A DNA stretch of 64,000 bases, taken from the NCBI RefSeq assembly GCF_006385875.1, contig NZ_VFSU01000011.1, positions 186,001 through 250,000 of the forward strand, written 5' to 3'. The notes under the pieces were generated by a model. That model was given only the letters and a program-made list of their open reading frames with translations, did no database searches and was not told where the DNA came from. Shown here piece after piece: positions 39,250 to 46,718 of the stretch (its first letter is position 1; each line of letters begins with the position of its first letter). The translations under genes were made by a program, and so were the position numbers. Source of the DNA: Sandaracinobacter neustonicus (lineage in GTDB: Bacteria > Pseudomonadota > Alphaproteobacteria > Sphingomonadales > Sphingomonadaceae).

Positions 39250-39942
39250 ATGCAGGCCGATACCATCGTCTTCGATCTCGACGGCACCCTTGTGGACAGC
39301 GCCGACGACCTGACCGCCAGCCTGAACCATGCGCTGGGCGTGCTGGGCCGCCGCGCCATCGATCCGGCGGGCGTGCGCGCCATGGTGGGCCATGGTGCGC
39401 GCAAGTTGCTGGAGCGCGGGCTGGCCGCCACCGGGGAGGTTTCCCCGGACCTGGTGGAGGCGGGCGTTCAGCCCTTCCTCGACTATTATGGCGCGAATAT
39501 CGCGGTGCACAGCCGCCCGTTCGATGGGGTGGAGCAGGCGCTGAGCGGGCTGGAGGCGCAGGGGCTGCGCCTCGCCATCTGCACCAACAAGCCGGTCGCG
39601 CTGGCGGAGCAACTGGTGGAGGCGCTGGGTTGGCAAGGGCGTTTCCGCGCCCTGCTGGGGGCCGATTCGCGGCCCTATCGCAAGCCGGACCCACGCCATT
39701 TGACGGACACGCTGGCCGCCGCCGGGGGGCAGCGGGCGATTTTCGTGGGGGACAGCCGGACAGACGCGGACACGGCTTTGGCCGCGCTGGTGCCGCTGGT
39801 GCTGGTGTCATTCGGCTATTCCACGGAACCCGTCGCCACGCTGGGGGCGGATCAACTTATCCACCATTTCAACGAGCTGGAGCCTGCAATCAGCGCCATT
39901 CAAGGGCAGTTCACGGCCCGGCAGGCAGCTGACCGCGCATGA
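39250..39942 (+). CDS. gph: Phosphoglycolate phosphatase-type HAD hydrolase
   Basis: The 230-residue HAD protein has motif I DLDGTLVDSADDL (nucleophile Asp), motif II ICTNKP, and motifs III/IV in YRKPDP and FVGDSRTDADTA. This is the Gph group that removes phosphate from 2-phosphoglycolate. The start at 39250 was chosen since motif I lies within the first 10 residues; the frame is open further upstream but overlaps glmU. The stop overlaps lolA (ATGA). Confidence 0.88.
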   Translation: MQADTIVFDLDGTLVDSADDLTASLNHALGVLGRRAIDPAGVRAMVGHGARKLLERGLAATGEVSPDLVEAGVQPFLDYYGANIAVHSRPFDGVEQALSGLEAQGLRLAICTNKPVALAEQLVEALGWQGRFRALLGADSRPYRKPDPRHLTDTLAAAGGQRAIFVGDSRTDADTALAALVPLVLVSFGYSTEPVATLGADQLIHHFNELEPAISAIQGQFTARQAADRA

Positions 39943-40562
39943 GATATGTTGCTCCACTTGCGGTGATCGCGCTGATCGCCGCCCCGGCGGCGGGCGCGCC
40001 GTCGCTTGCCGACGTGCAAAAGGCACTGGCCGCGACGCAGACCGTGTCGGCCGATTTCGTGCAGACGGCGACCGATGGCCGTCAGGCGCGCGGCACCATG
40101 TTGCTGAAGCGGCCGGGGCGCGTGCGCTTCGACTATGGGCCGGAGGCCAGCTATCTGGTGGTGGCGGATGGTTCGCGGCTGAGCTTCGTGGATTATAAGG
40201 TGCGGCAGGTCTCGCAATGGCCGGTGCGGCAGACACCGCTGGGCGTGTTGCTGGATCCGAACGCCGATCTGGCGAAGGTGGCGAAGATCGTGCCCGCGGC
40301 GGACAATCCCATGCCGGGCACAGTGGGCGTGCTGGCGCAGGATGCGAAGCGGCCGGATATCGGCCGCATCCTGTTCTTCCTCGCGCCCGATTCGGCCGCG
40401 CCGGGGGGCTTGCGCCTGACAGGCTGGCGCGTGACGGACGCGCAGGGGAATCTGACCACGGTGGAGCTTCGCAACATGCGCTTCAACGCCCCCATCGCTG
40501 ATTCGAACTTCAGCTTCCGCGATCCGCGCCCGGTGACGAAACCGCCGGGGCGTGCGGGCTGA
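39939..40562 (+). CDS. lolA: Outer-membrane lipoprotein carrier protein LolA
   Basis: This 207-residue protein has a signal peptide (VAPLAVIALIAAPAAGAP) and the LolA barrel. Typical blocks are SADFVQTATDGRQARGTMLLKRPGRVRFDYGP and a lipid-binding C terminus ending NFSFRDPRP. It ferries lipoproteins across the periplasm. Lon-type gene order (ftsK-lolA-xth) is common in alphaproteobacteria; here xthA follows after a 578-bp gap holding repeats. Confidence 0.9.
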   Translation: MRYVAPLAVIALIAAPAAGAPSLADVQKALAATQTVSADFVQTATDGRQARGTMLLKRPGRVRFDYGPEASYLVVADGSRLSFVDYKVRQVSQWPVRQTPLGVLLDPNADLAKVAKIVPAADNPMPGTVGVLAQDAKRPDIGRILFFLAPDSAAPGGLRLTGWRVTDAQGNLTTVELRNMRFNAPIADSNFSFRDPRPVTKPPGRAG

Positions 40563-40773
40563 TACAGTATTTAGGGTAAAACAGCGCCCATTTTGGCCTG
40601 GATTGCGTGAATCCTGTTTGACAAAGTGATGGTCTGGGCAGAAAAGAGTTCTGTTCAGGCTGAGGCAAGAAACCCTCTGCTAAATGTCTGGATGTCAGCG
40701 AGACGCGAAGCCGGGATTTGCCCCCTGTTGCCCGGCCTTGAAAGTCCGCTGATTGCGTGACGAACGCATAAAC

Positions 40774-40814
40774 GGCCCTCGCTCCATGCCCCCGGAGCGG
40801 GGGCCAATTTATTT
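40774..40814 (+). terminator. Terminator-like hairpin after lolA
   Basis: GGCCCTCGCTCC (40774-40785) pairs with GGAGCGGGGGCC (40794-40805): 12 bp with one G-U pair and an 8-base loop. AATTTATTT follows. It lies about 210 bp after the lolA stop. Confidence 0.5.
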
Positions 40815-40885
40815 GCGATTGCATCCTTTGCGAACAGGCGTCGCTTGCTTGGCACTTTGCCTCACCCGGCCAACCTGTCCTGCCC

Positions 40886-41000
40886 CCTCTCCACCCGCTC
40901 AGGCTGAGCCTGTCGAAGCCCCGGACGTGGAAGCGCAACGGTTGGGCCGGTGGGCCTGTTCCACGGGCTTCGACAGGCTCAGCCTGAGCGGGTGGAGAGG
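40886..41000. repeat. 36-bp inverted repeat pair, sphingomonad REP-like
   Basis: The arms at 40886-40921 and 40965-41000 are perfect reverse complements of 36 bp, separated by 43 bp. The core contains GGCTTCGACAGGCTCAGCC, which I recall as a dispersed element of Sphingomonas-group genomes. The inner AGGCTGAGCCT is itself a palindrome. The pair can form a long hairpin between two genes on the same strand. Confidence 0.9.
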
Positions 41001-41140
41001 AGTGGGAGGAAGGAGCGCGTTGGCACCTGCCTGGGGGGGCCTCAGCCGCTCCGGCCTCCGCCGAGTTTCACACAAGCGATTCGCGCGCCCTCGCGCTTTT
41101 CTGGCGTGACGTCGCCGCCCGGCCTATCTATGCGCGCATC

Positions 41141-41929
41141 ATGTCTCTTCGCATCGCCTCGTGGAACATCAACAGCATCCGCGCCCGCCCGCACCTGATC
41201 CAGCAGTTGGTGGCGGATCATGATATCGACATCCTGTGCCTTCAGGAAACCAAGTGCGAAGACAACGCCTTCCCGCGCGCGGCGATGGAGGCCTTGGGCT
41301 TCCGCCATTTCAACCTCGCGGGGCAGCGGATGCACCATGGCGTCGCCATCCTGTCGAAGCTGCCGCTGGAACCTGTGTATCGCTATGACTGGCAGGCCAA
41401 TGGCGAAGCTCGGCACATCGCCGTGCGGCTGCCGTCTGGCGTGGTGCTGCACAATGTCTATGTGCCGGCGGGGGGCGATATCCCGGATCGTGCCCTGAAT
41501 CCGAAGTTCGGGCAGAAGCTGGATTTCCTTTCCCGCATGACGGACTGGTCCGGGGCGCTGGGCGAATCGTCCATCATTCTGGGCGATTTCAACATCGCCC
41601 CGCACCCGGAAGATGTCTGGAATCACAAGGCGTTGCTGGATGTTGTCAGCCACACGCCGGTGGAGGTTGAGGCGCTGACGAACCTGCGCGAAAGCCACAA
41701 TTGGGTCGATCTGGGCCGCCGCTTCGTGCCGGTGCCCGAACGGCTTTATACATGGTGGAGCTATCGCGCGTCTGACTGGCAGGCCTCGAACAGGGGCCGC
41801 AGGCTGGATCATGTGTGGGCGTCGCCGGATATCGCCAGCACTGCGACGGCGCTGCACACGCTGGTGCCCGCGCGCAGCTGGGAGCGTCCGTCTGACCATG
41901 TGCCGCTGGTGGCCGAGTTCGATCTTTGA
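41141..41929 (+). CDS. xthA: Exodeoxyribonuclease III
   Basis: The 262-residue AP endonuclease has the metal Glu in LCLQETKC, the GDFNIAPHPEDVWN block and SDHVPLVAEF with the catalytic His at the end. It repairs abasic sites and resects 3' ends. Its TGA overlaps the TTG start of ribA. Confidence 0.94.
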   Translation: MSLRIASWNINSIRARPHLIQQLVADHDIDILCLQETKCEDNAFPRAAMEALGFRHFNLAGQRMHHGVAILSKLPLEPVYRYDWQANGEARHIAVRLPSGVVLHNVYVPAGGDIPDRALNPKFGQKLDFLSRMTDWSGALGESSIILGDFNIAPHPEDVWNHKALLDVVSHTPVEVEALTNLRESHNWVDLGRRFVPVPERLYTWWSYRASDWQASNRGRRLDHVWASPDIASTATALHTLVPARSWERPSDHVPLVAEFDL

Positions 41930-42999
41930 TCGATCCCGCCTCTGATCTGGCGCTGGCGCGCGCCGTGGACGACCTCAGGCGCGGTGAGATTATCCGGGTG
42001 ACAGACGGCGAACAGGGGTTGGACCTGCTGGCAGCCGAACTGGCGACAGCCGAACGGCTGGGCGAGCTGGAGCAGGGCGGCCCGGCCGACCTGCTGATCA
42101 CGCCCGAGCGCGCCGCGACCCTGAACATGCTGAACCAGCGCACGGCGGCAGGAGCTGATGTGATCGCGATCACGCGCCGCTCATGGCATGATCTTGTCAC
42201 CAGCCTTGCGACGGCGGACCCGGTCGATGACCTGTCCAAGCCGTTCAAGGGGCCGTTCCCCACCCGGCCGCTGGGTGCGTTGCACCGCGCGGGTGCGGCG
42301 GGAATCGCGCTGGCGAAGCGCGCCGCGTTGCTGCCCGCGCTGTTCGCCACGCCTGCCGAATCCAGCGCTCCGAACCGGGCACAGGCAGATGCCGCTGCCG
42401 CGCTGAACTGGCGGCGCGCACCGCGCCTGAAGATCATCAGCCGCGCCCGTCTGCCGCTGGACGGCGCGGAGGACACACAGGTTGTCGCCTTCCGCCCGAC
42501 AGACGGCGGGCCAGAGCATCTGGCGTTGCTGATCGGGCAAGCAGAGGGCACGCCGCTCGTCCGCCTGCACTCCGCCTGCCTGACGGGGGATGTTCTGGGC
42601 AGCCTGAAATGCGATTGCGGCCCGCAGCTTCGCGCCGCCGTCTCCCGCATCGCAGAAACCGGAGGCATCCTGTTGTATTTGCAGCAAGAGGGCAGGGGGA
42701 TCGGCCTGCTGAACAAGTTGCGCGCCTATCAATTGCAGGATCAGGGCTTCGACACGGTGGACGCCAACCTGCGGCTGGGTTTCGGTGAAGACGAACGCGA
42801 TTTCGACCTCGCCGCCGCTATGCTGTACATGCTGGACGTGCAGCAAATCCGCCTGCTGTCGAACAACCCGGCCAAGGCGCAGGCGCTTGCCGAACAGGGC
42901 ATCACGGTCGAGCAACTGGTGCCGCACAGCTTCGGCGAAAACCCGCACAACAGCCGTTATCTCGAAACCAAGCGCGACCGGCAGGGGCACCGGCTCTAG
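41926..42999 (+). CDS. ribA: GTP cyclohydrolase II with N-terminal extension
   Basis: The 357-residue protein has the RibA core in the second half: the zinc cysteines in HSACLTGDVLGSLKCDCG, QQEGRGIGLLNKLRAYQLQ and RLLSNNPAKAQAL. Residues 1-160 form the extension seen in alphaproteobacterial RibA, which resembles a degenerate RibB domain. It opens the GTP ring for riboflavin. I take the TTG at 41926 because it overlaps the xthA stop (TTGA); no ATG is near. The end converges with the patatin gene, overlapping by 4 bp. Confidence 0.9.
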   Translation: MIDPASDLALARAVDDLRRGEIIRVTDGEQGLDLLAAELATAERLGELEQGGPADLLITPERAATLNMLNQRTAAGADVIAITRRSWHDLVTSLATADPVDDLSKPFKGPFPTRPLGALHRAGAAGIALAKRAALLPALFATPAESSAPNRAQADAAAALNWRRAPRLKIISRARLPLDGAEDTQVVAFRPTDGGPEHLALLIGQAEGTPLVRLHSACLTGDVLGSLKCDCGPQLRAAVSRIAETGGILLYLQQEGRGIGLLNKLRAYQLQDQGFDTVDANLRLGFGEDERDFDLAAAMLYMLDVQQIRLLSNNPAKAQALAEQGITVEQLVPHSFGENPHNSRYLETKRDRQGHRL

Positions 43000-45050
43000 G
43001 CGTAGGGATCGAACAACCCATGCGCCTTCAGCGCCTCGCGCAAGCCGTTCGCAGAGGGCGCACCCAGCCGGTTGGCGACCCAGCGGCGGGCGAGCAGCCG
43101 CAGCAATTTCGGCAGCTTGGGTGCGAAGCTTTTCACCGCCACATCCGCCAGCGCTTCGGCCCGGCCCTCAATCAGATGCACCAGCGAATCCGGGTTGAAA
43201 CGCGGCTGCGCTTCGCCGGGCCACAGCGGGGATAGCTCCAGCAGCGCTTCGCGCACAAAGGCCTTGCGCTGATCTTCATTTTCCAGCGTGCGGCGGCGAT
43301 CCGTGGCCACCATCGGCCGCACCTCCATCGCCCGCAGCGGTGGCACGATCAGCCGCTCGCCCGGCGAGCCGGCCTCTGCCGTCAGCGTCAGATGCTGCGC
43401 CTTTGCGGCATCGGTTTGCGCATCCCACCAGCCCTGATGGAACAGGCTGTTCTCCTCGGGCAAGGCGAAGTAATTGCGCAGGAAATTTTCCGCATTGCGC
43501 CGCCCCAGCAGGAAATCATGGTGGCGATAGCCGCGCGAGAGGAAGCCGGAAAACCCCCCCATCGCTCCGCTGGCAATCGCCGCCTGCCCCAATGCCGTGG
43601 TGCCGCGCCCGCCATCCGGCGTGCGCCGTCCGCGCAGCGGAGAGAGCATGAATCGGCTGTAAGTATCGCCATCGGCGGCGAGCGCCAGATCATTGGCGTC
43701 GTAACGCGCCTGATTGATCCATGCCCGCAGCAGCTTGGCAGCGGCCCCCACCACGCCCAGCGGCGCACGCGGCGGAATGTCCATCCCGGCGGGCTGCTCT
43801 TTCTCGTCGGCGGGGAAGGGATCGATGATCACCATCGCCTTGCGCGCGGTGGGGCCATTGCCATCCAGTTCGCCCAGCGGCCCGGTCAGGATGCTGCGGG
43901 CATATTGGAAGGGCTGGTTGTTCATGGTGCCGCCGTCGGCGGTGTCGAACTGGTGGTCGATGCTGCCGTCCACGGTAGAGAACCCCGCGCACAGTGTCGC
44001 CGGTTGCGCCCATTTCGAGCCATCCGCCACCTCCGTGTCGCCCCGGATGCGCAGGTCGAAACGGTAATCATCCGCCGATTTGCGCAACTCGATGGGCGCG
44101 AAGGCCACGGGGAAGGCTCCGCTTGCCAGCGCGGCATTGGCCAGCGCCACCCATTGCAGGGCGTTGGGATTCTGCGCGGGATCGCTGGTGGGCACACCCT
44201 CCACGATGCGGAATCCGCCGGGCCGCTCCGCCTCGGGCTGTGGCTTGGTATCGGCATGCACCAGAAAGCGCATCACGTCGGCATGGCGGATGGTGGCGAA
44301 ACGCGCGCCCTCCAGCCCTTCGAAGCGATAGCGAAACGGCACCCCGTTCAGATTCGCCACGCTCAAGGCCACGGGCAGCGGATCGGCCACATAACGGCGC
44401 AGCTTCGGGAACGCCCGGCCATCCGGCGTGCCGGGCGCGGCGGCCAGCACCGAATCCGCCGCCGCCCGCACCACGCCGCTGTTCAACAAGGAGCGCAGCG
44501 TCATGAAGCTGGTATCCGCGCCGATGTCGCCGGTTTCCAGCATCCCCCGGATATCCAGCCGGTTCACCCACAAATCGTAGAAGGGGTTGTCGGCCCGGTT
44601 CGCATCCGGGCCGCCGACGTTCGCCTCTGTCGCCCGCACCGGCAGGAACCGCCGCTGCGCCGCCACTGCGATCAGCGCGGAACAGACACTGCCCGCAGAC
44701 GCCCCCGCCACTACGCGGATGCGCAGCGCGTGGGGCGGCACGCGCCACTTCTCGAACGCGTCGCCATGTTCCCACGCGTCGGCCTCTTTCGCGGCCTCCC
44801 AATCGTCCAGCGCTTCCCATAGGTAATCGAGCACGCCTGCGGAATAAGCGCCCGCCGAAACGGCACCTGCCAGCACCAGCCCGATCTCGAAACAGGGCAG
44901 TTCCACCGTTCCGCCATCCTTCACGGGATAGCGCACGGGATCGGGGACGCTGCCCGCCACCGGCCCTCCAAAGCGGCCGATGTCGGTGGGATACCCCTCT
45001 GCCGATGGATCGGACAGGTTGACGAAACGGCTCAGATGCTCGGCGGCCAT
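42996..45050 (-). CDS. Patatin-like phospholipase with long C-terminal region
   Basis: The 684-residue protein has a patatin domain: the oxyanion-type loop LVLAGAVSAGAYSAGV (G-rich), the nucleophile GASAGS in VVAGASAGSVCS, and the acid DGG-like DTADGGTMNNQP. The last 200 residues do not match the patatin core and correspond to the DUF3376 type region of bacterial patatin-like proteins. It probably cleaves phospholipid acyl chains. No signal peptide is visible. The start at 45050 replaces a longer open frame at 45134 whose extra residues are not conserved-looking. Confidence 0.85.
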   Translation of the reverse strand: MAAEHLSRFVNLSDPSAEGYPTDIGRFGGPVAGSVPDPVRYPVKDGGTVELPCFEIGLVLAGAVSAGAYSAGVLDYLWEALDDWEAAKEADAWEHGDAFEKWRVPPHALRIRVVAGASAGSVCSALIAVAAQRRFLPVRATEANVGGPDANRADNPFYDLWVNRLDIRGMLETGDIGADTSFMTLRSLLNSGVVRAAADSVLAAAPGTPDGRAFPKLRRYVADPLPVALSVANLNGVPFRYRFEGLEGARFATIRHADVMRFLVHADTKPQPEAERPGGFRIVEGVPTSDPAQNPNALQWVALANAALASGAFPVAFAPIELRKSADDYRFDLRIRGDTEVADGSKWAQPATLCAGFSTVDGSIDHQFDTADGGTMNNQPFQYARSILTGPLGELDGNGPTARKAMVIIDPFPADEKEQPAGMDIPPRAPLGVVGAAAKLLRAWINQARYDANDLALAADGDTYSRFMLSPLRGRRTPDGGRGTTALGQAAIASGAMGGFSGFLSRGYRHHDFLLGRRNAENFLRNYFALPEENSLFHQGWWDAQTDAAKAQHLTLTAEAGSPGERLIVPPLRAMEVRPMVATDRRRTLENEDQRKAFVREALLELSPLWPGEAQPRFNPDSLVHLIEGRAEALADVAVKSFAPKLPKLLRLLARRWVANRLGAPSANGLREALKAHGLFDPYA

Positions 45051-45121
45051 GCCGAATTCCCCCTCTGCTTCGGCCCCGGCGCACCTGTTGCAGCAAGCGC
45101 CGAAGCCGCGCAAGGGAGGGT

Positions 45122-45640
45122 ATGCAAAGCGCAATCAAAACCGTGGAAGTCGACACCTCCGCCCGAACGCTGCGCGCTGGCTGGCGGGAATTCAGAATCG
45201 CCATCGGCAAGGGCGGGGCAAAGCCCGCCGCAGAGAAGCGGGAAGGCGATGGCGCAACCCCGCTGGGCCGCTGGCAGGTGGAAGGGTTGCTGGTGCGGCC
45301 AGACCGGATGCCCGCACCGCAGACAACCCTGCCATGGCGCTGGCTGCGCCCATGGGACGGCTGGTGCGATGATTCCGCAGACCCGGCCTATAACAGCCCC
45401 GTCAGCCACCCCTATCCGGCCTCTGCCGAACGGCTCTGGCGCGACGATCATGCCTATGACCTGATCGTCATCCTGTCGCACAATCGACACCCGGTGATTG
45501 CAGGCGCGGGCAGCGCGGTCTTCTGGCACGTCGCCCAGCCGGACTGGCGGCCAACAGAGGGGTGCATCGCGATGGAGGCGGGCGAGCTTCAGTCATTGCT
45601 GCCATTATTGTCGCCGCAGACTGCGTTGGACATCGGTTGA
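45122..45640 (+). CDS. L,D-transpeptidase family protein (YkuD domain)
   Basis: The 172-residue protein has the YkuD catalytic cysteine block PTEGCIAM preceded by conserved histidines (ILSHN and VFWHV). The N-terminal GKGGAKPAAEKREGDGATPLG motif is shared with ErfK-type enzymes. It crosslinks peptidoglycan at D-amino-acid bonds or attaches proteins to it. No signal peptide is evident, so location is unclear. It is the last intact chromosomal gene before the tRNA-Arg fragment. Confidence 0.85.
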   Translation: MQSAIKTVEVDTSARTLRAGWREFRIAIGKGGAKPAAEKREGDGATPLGRWQVEGLLVRPDRMPAPQTTLPWRWLRPWDGWCDDSADPAYNSPVSHPYPASAERLWRDDHAYDLIVILSHNRHPVIAGAGSAVFWHVAQPDWRPTEGCIAMEAGELQSLLPLLSPQTALDIG

Positions 45641-45686
45641 ACCTTGACTTTGCAGCCCGCCCGCCGCATCAGCCCCGTCCGCGCAA

Positions 45687-45732
45687 GCACCCGTAGCTCA
45701 GCTGGATAGAGCGTTGCCCTCCGAAGGCAAAG
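45687..45732 (+). pseudogene. Truncated tRNA-Arg(CCG), 5' half only
   Basis: The sequence folds as acceptor 5' strand GCACCCG, D-arm (GTAGCTCAGCTGGATAGAGC) and anticodon arm TTGCC-CTCCGAA-GGCAA with anticodon CCG. After AG at 45731-45732 the variable loop, T-arm and acceptor 3' strand are missing. The following 246 bp carry no TTCGAAT or CGGGTGC match, so the gene cannot make a tRNA. This is the probable attachment site of the element to the right. Confidence 0.85.
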
Positions 45733-45801
45733 CTAAGTCAAGCGCGCTGTGGGTGAAGGCAAAGAAAATCGAGGGAAACCAAGCGATTGGCGGAACTCGA
45801 A

Positions 45802-45848
45802 GGAAGCAGGAAAACTGCTTCCGTGGTCGCGGAAGCACTGCGGAAGCA
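45802..45848. repeat. Four GGAAGCA repeats near the att end
   Basis: GGAAGCA occurs at 45802-45808, 45831-45837 and 45842-45848, and inverted as TGCTTCC at 45816-45822. The cluster lies 70-116 bp inside the element end, where arm-type sites for a tyrosine recombinase would be expected. This is inference from position. Confidence 0.4.
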
Positions 45849-45978
45849 AATTGAAGGAGGATATGGAGTACGAACGGCGACAATCGGCAGCGGATTTTTG
45901 GCCACCCCGTTTGCATTCGTTCGATTGCTGGATTCTCGATTGACCCTGATCGGTCACGAGCCCTATCTGAATACCGAT

Positions 45979-46055
45979 GCACCCATAGCTCAGCTGGATA
46001 GAGCGCACCCCTCCGAAGGGTGAGGTCTCAGGTTCGAATCCTGATGGGTGCGCCA
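45979..46055 (+). tRNA. tRNA-Arg(CCG), complete
   Basis: The 77-nt sequence folds as a full cloverleaf: acceptor GCACCCA with TGGGTGC, D-arm, anticodon stem CACCC/GGGTG around CTCCGAA (anticodon CCG), T-arm TCAGG-TTCGAAT-CCTGA, and encoded CCA (46053-46055). It differs from the truncated copy at 45687 in the acceptor, anticodon-stem and T-arm. So it is a second gene and not a displaced half. It lies inside the element and can replace the broken gene. CGG codons need this species. Confidence 0.95.
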
Positions 46056-46083
46056 TTTCGGTACAGACAATTTACTACGGCGC

Positions 46084-46473
46084 TTAGAGAGCGACCCTTC
46101 CAGCGAGGAAGCGGACCAGCCTGAGCCCGGCGAATAATGCTCCGGTAGATAGCGCAACCGACGCCGCCACATAGATAGCAGCGTAGATCGGCTGCCCCCG
46201 CTCCCATAGCAGCGCTGTTTCCAGAGAGAACGTCGAGAAGGTTGTGAATCCACCGATGACGCCTGTTGTCAGGAACAGGCGCGCAGGCTGCGGAAGCCCA
46301 GTCTTGATGGCCCAATACTCGACGACCATTCCTACTAGGAAAGATCCGGTAATATTGATGGCAAGCGTGCCAAAGGGAAAGCTCGTGCCGAAACATTTGA
46401 GCGCCAGTAGGCTGACGCCGTGACGAGCCATGCCCCCGATACCAGATCCTATGAAGACGAGAAGAAAACCCAC
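46084..46473 (-). CDS. fluC: Fluoride channel FluC (CrcB)
   Basis: This 129-residue, four-helix membrane protein has the FluC hallmarks GGMARHG, FPFGTLAINITGSFLVG (with the conserved Asn) and GGFTTFSTFSLE. It exports F- as a dual-topology dimer. It starts with GTG at 46473, preceded by AGGGAGG at good distance; the nearby ATG is out of frame. A fluoride riboswitch lies directly upstream. It is element-borne cargo for fluoride resistance. Confidence 0.93.
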   Translation of the reverse strand: MGFLLVFIGSGIGGMARHGVSLLALKCFGTSFPFGTLAINITGSFLVGMVVEYWAIKTGLPQPARLFLTTGVIGGFTTFSTFSLETALLWERGQPIYAAIYVAASVALSTGALFAGLRLVRFLAGRVAL

Positions 46474-46479
46474 GCATGC

Positions 46480-46555
46480 CTCCCTTAGCGCCCAACGGCG
46501 CGAAAGCAGGCGTCATCAGCACCAGCGCGGTTATAAGGGAGACACCATTCCCTTT
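46480..46555 (-). promoter_or_regulatory. Fluoride (crcB) riboswitch
   Basis: On the minus strand the leader reads GGGAATGGTGTCTCCC, TTATAACCGC and GCTGATGACGCCTGCT in order. This is the conserved pattern of the crcB/fluoride aptamer (AUGG...CC, pseudoknot partners, CUGAUGACGCCU). The aptamer spans 46505-46555. A GCGCC-GTTG-GGCGC hairpin and the ribosome-binding site of fluC follow, so control is probably at translation. Confidence 0.9.
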
Positions 46556-46718
46556 GAGAAAATATCAGTGCGAGAGGCAGGCGACAACAGGTGGCACCAC
46601 TCACGCCGCGTTGTGCGCCAGTTTCACTTCGAGGATGCGGACTCCAGCCGGGGTGGTCATAAACTCAATCCGCCAAACCCCAAGGCGCGATGCTGTTGGA
46701 AATCGTCTTGGCGATTTT

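Larger units (their letters stand above)
40563..41140. other. Non-coding gap between lolA and xthA
   Basis: I see no gene in this 578-bp stretch. It holds a terminator-like hairpin (40774-40805) and a 36-bp inverted repeat pair (40886-41000). The first 200 bp are less GC-rich and have no open frame with coding bias; a small RNA there cannot be excluded. Confidence 0.6.

Noticed and set aside
40563-40773. Possible small gene after lolA
   Set aside because: The open frames here have stops in short intervals and no codon bias; only the hairpin downstream is clear. A small RNA cannot be judged from sequence alone.
45733-45978. An intron or spacer splitting one tRNA-Arg
   Set aside because: The downstream sequence starts a full new cloverleaf with its own 5' half. 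Its stems differ from the fragment, and no 3' half matching the fragment is present. So it is not a split or intron-containing single gene.
45787-46023. Small open frame covering the tRNA start
   Set aside because: It runs straight through the tRNA gene, has no ribosome-binding site and resembles no family.
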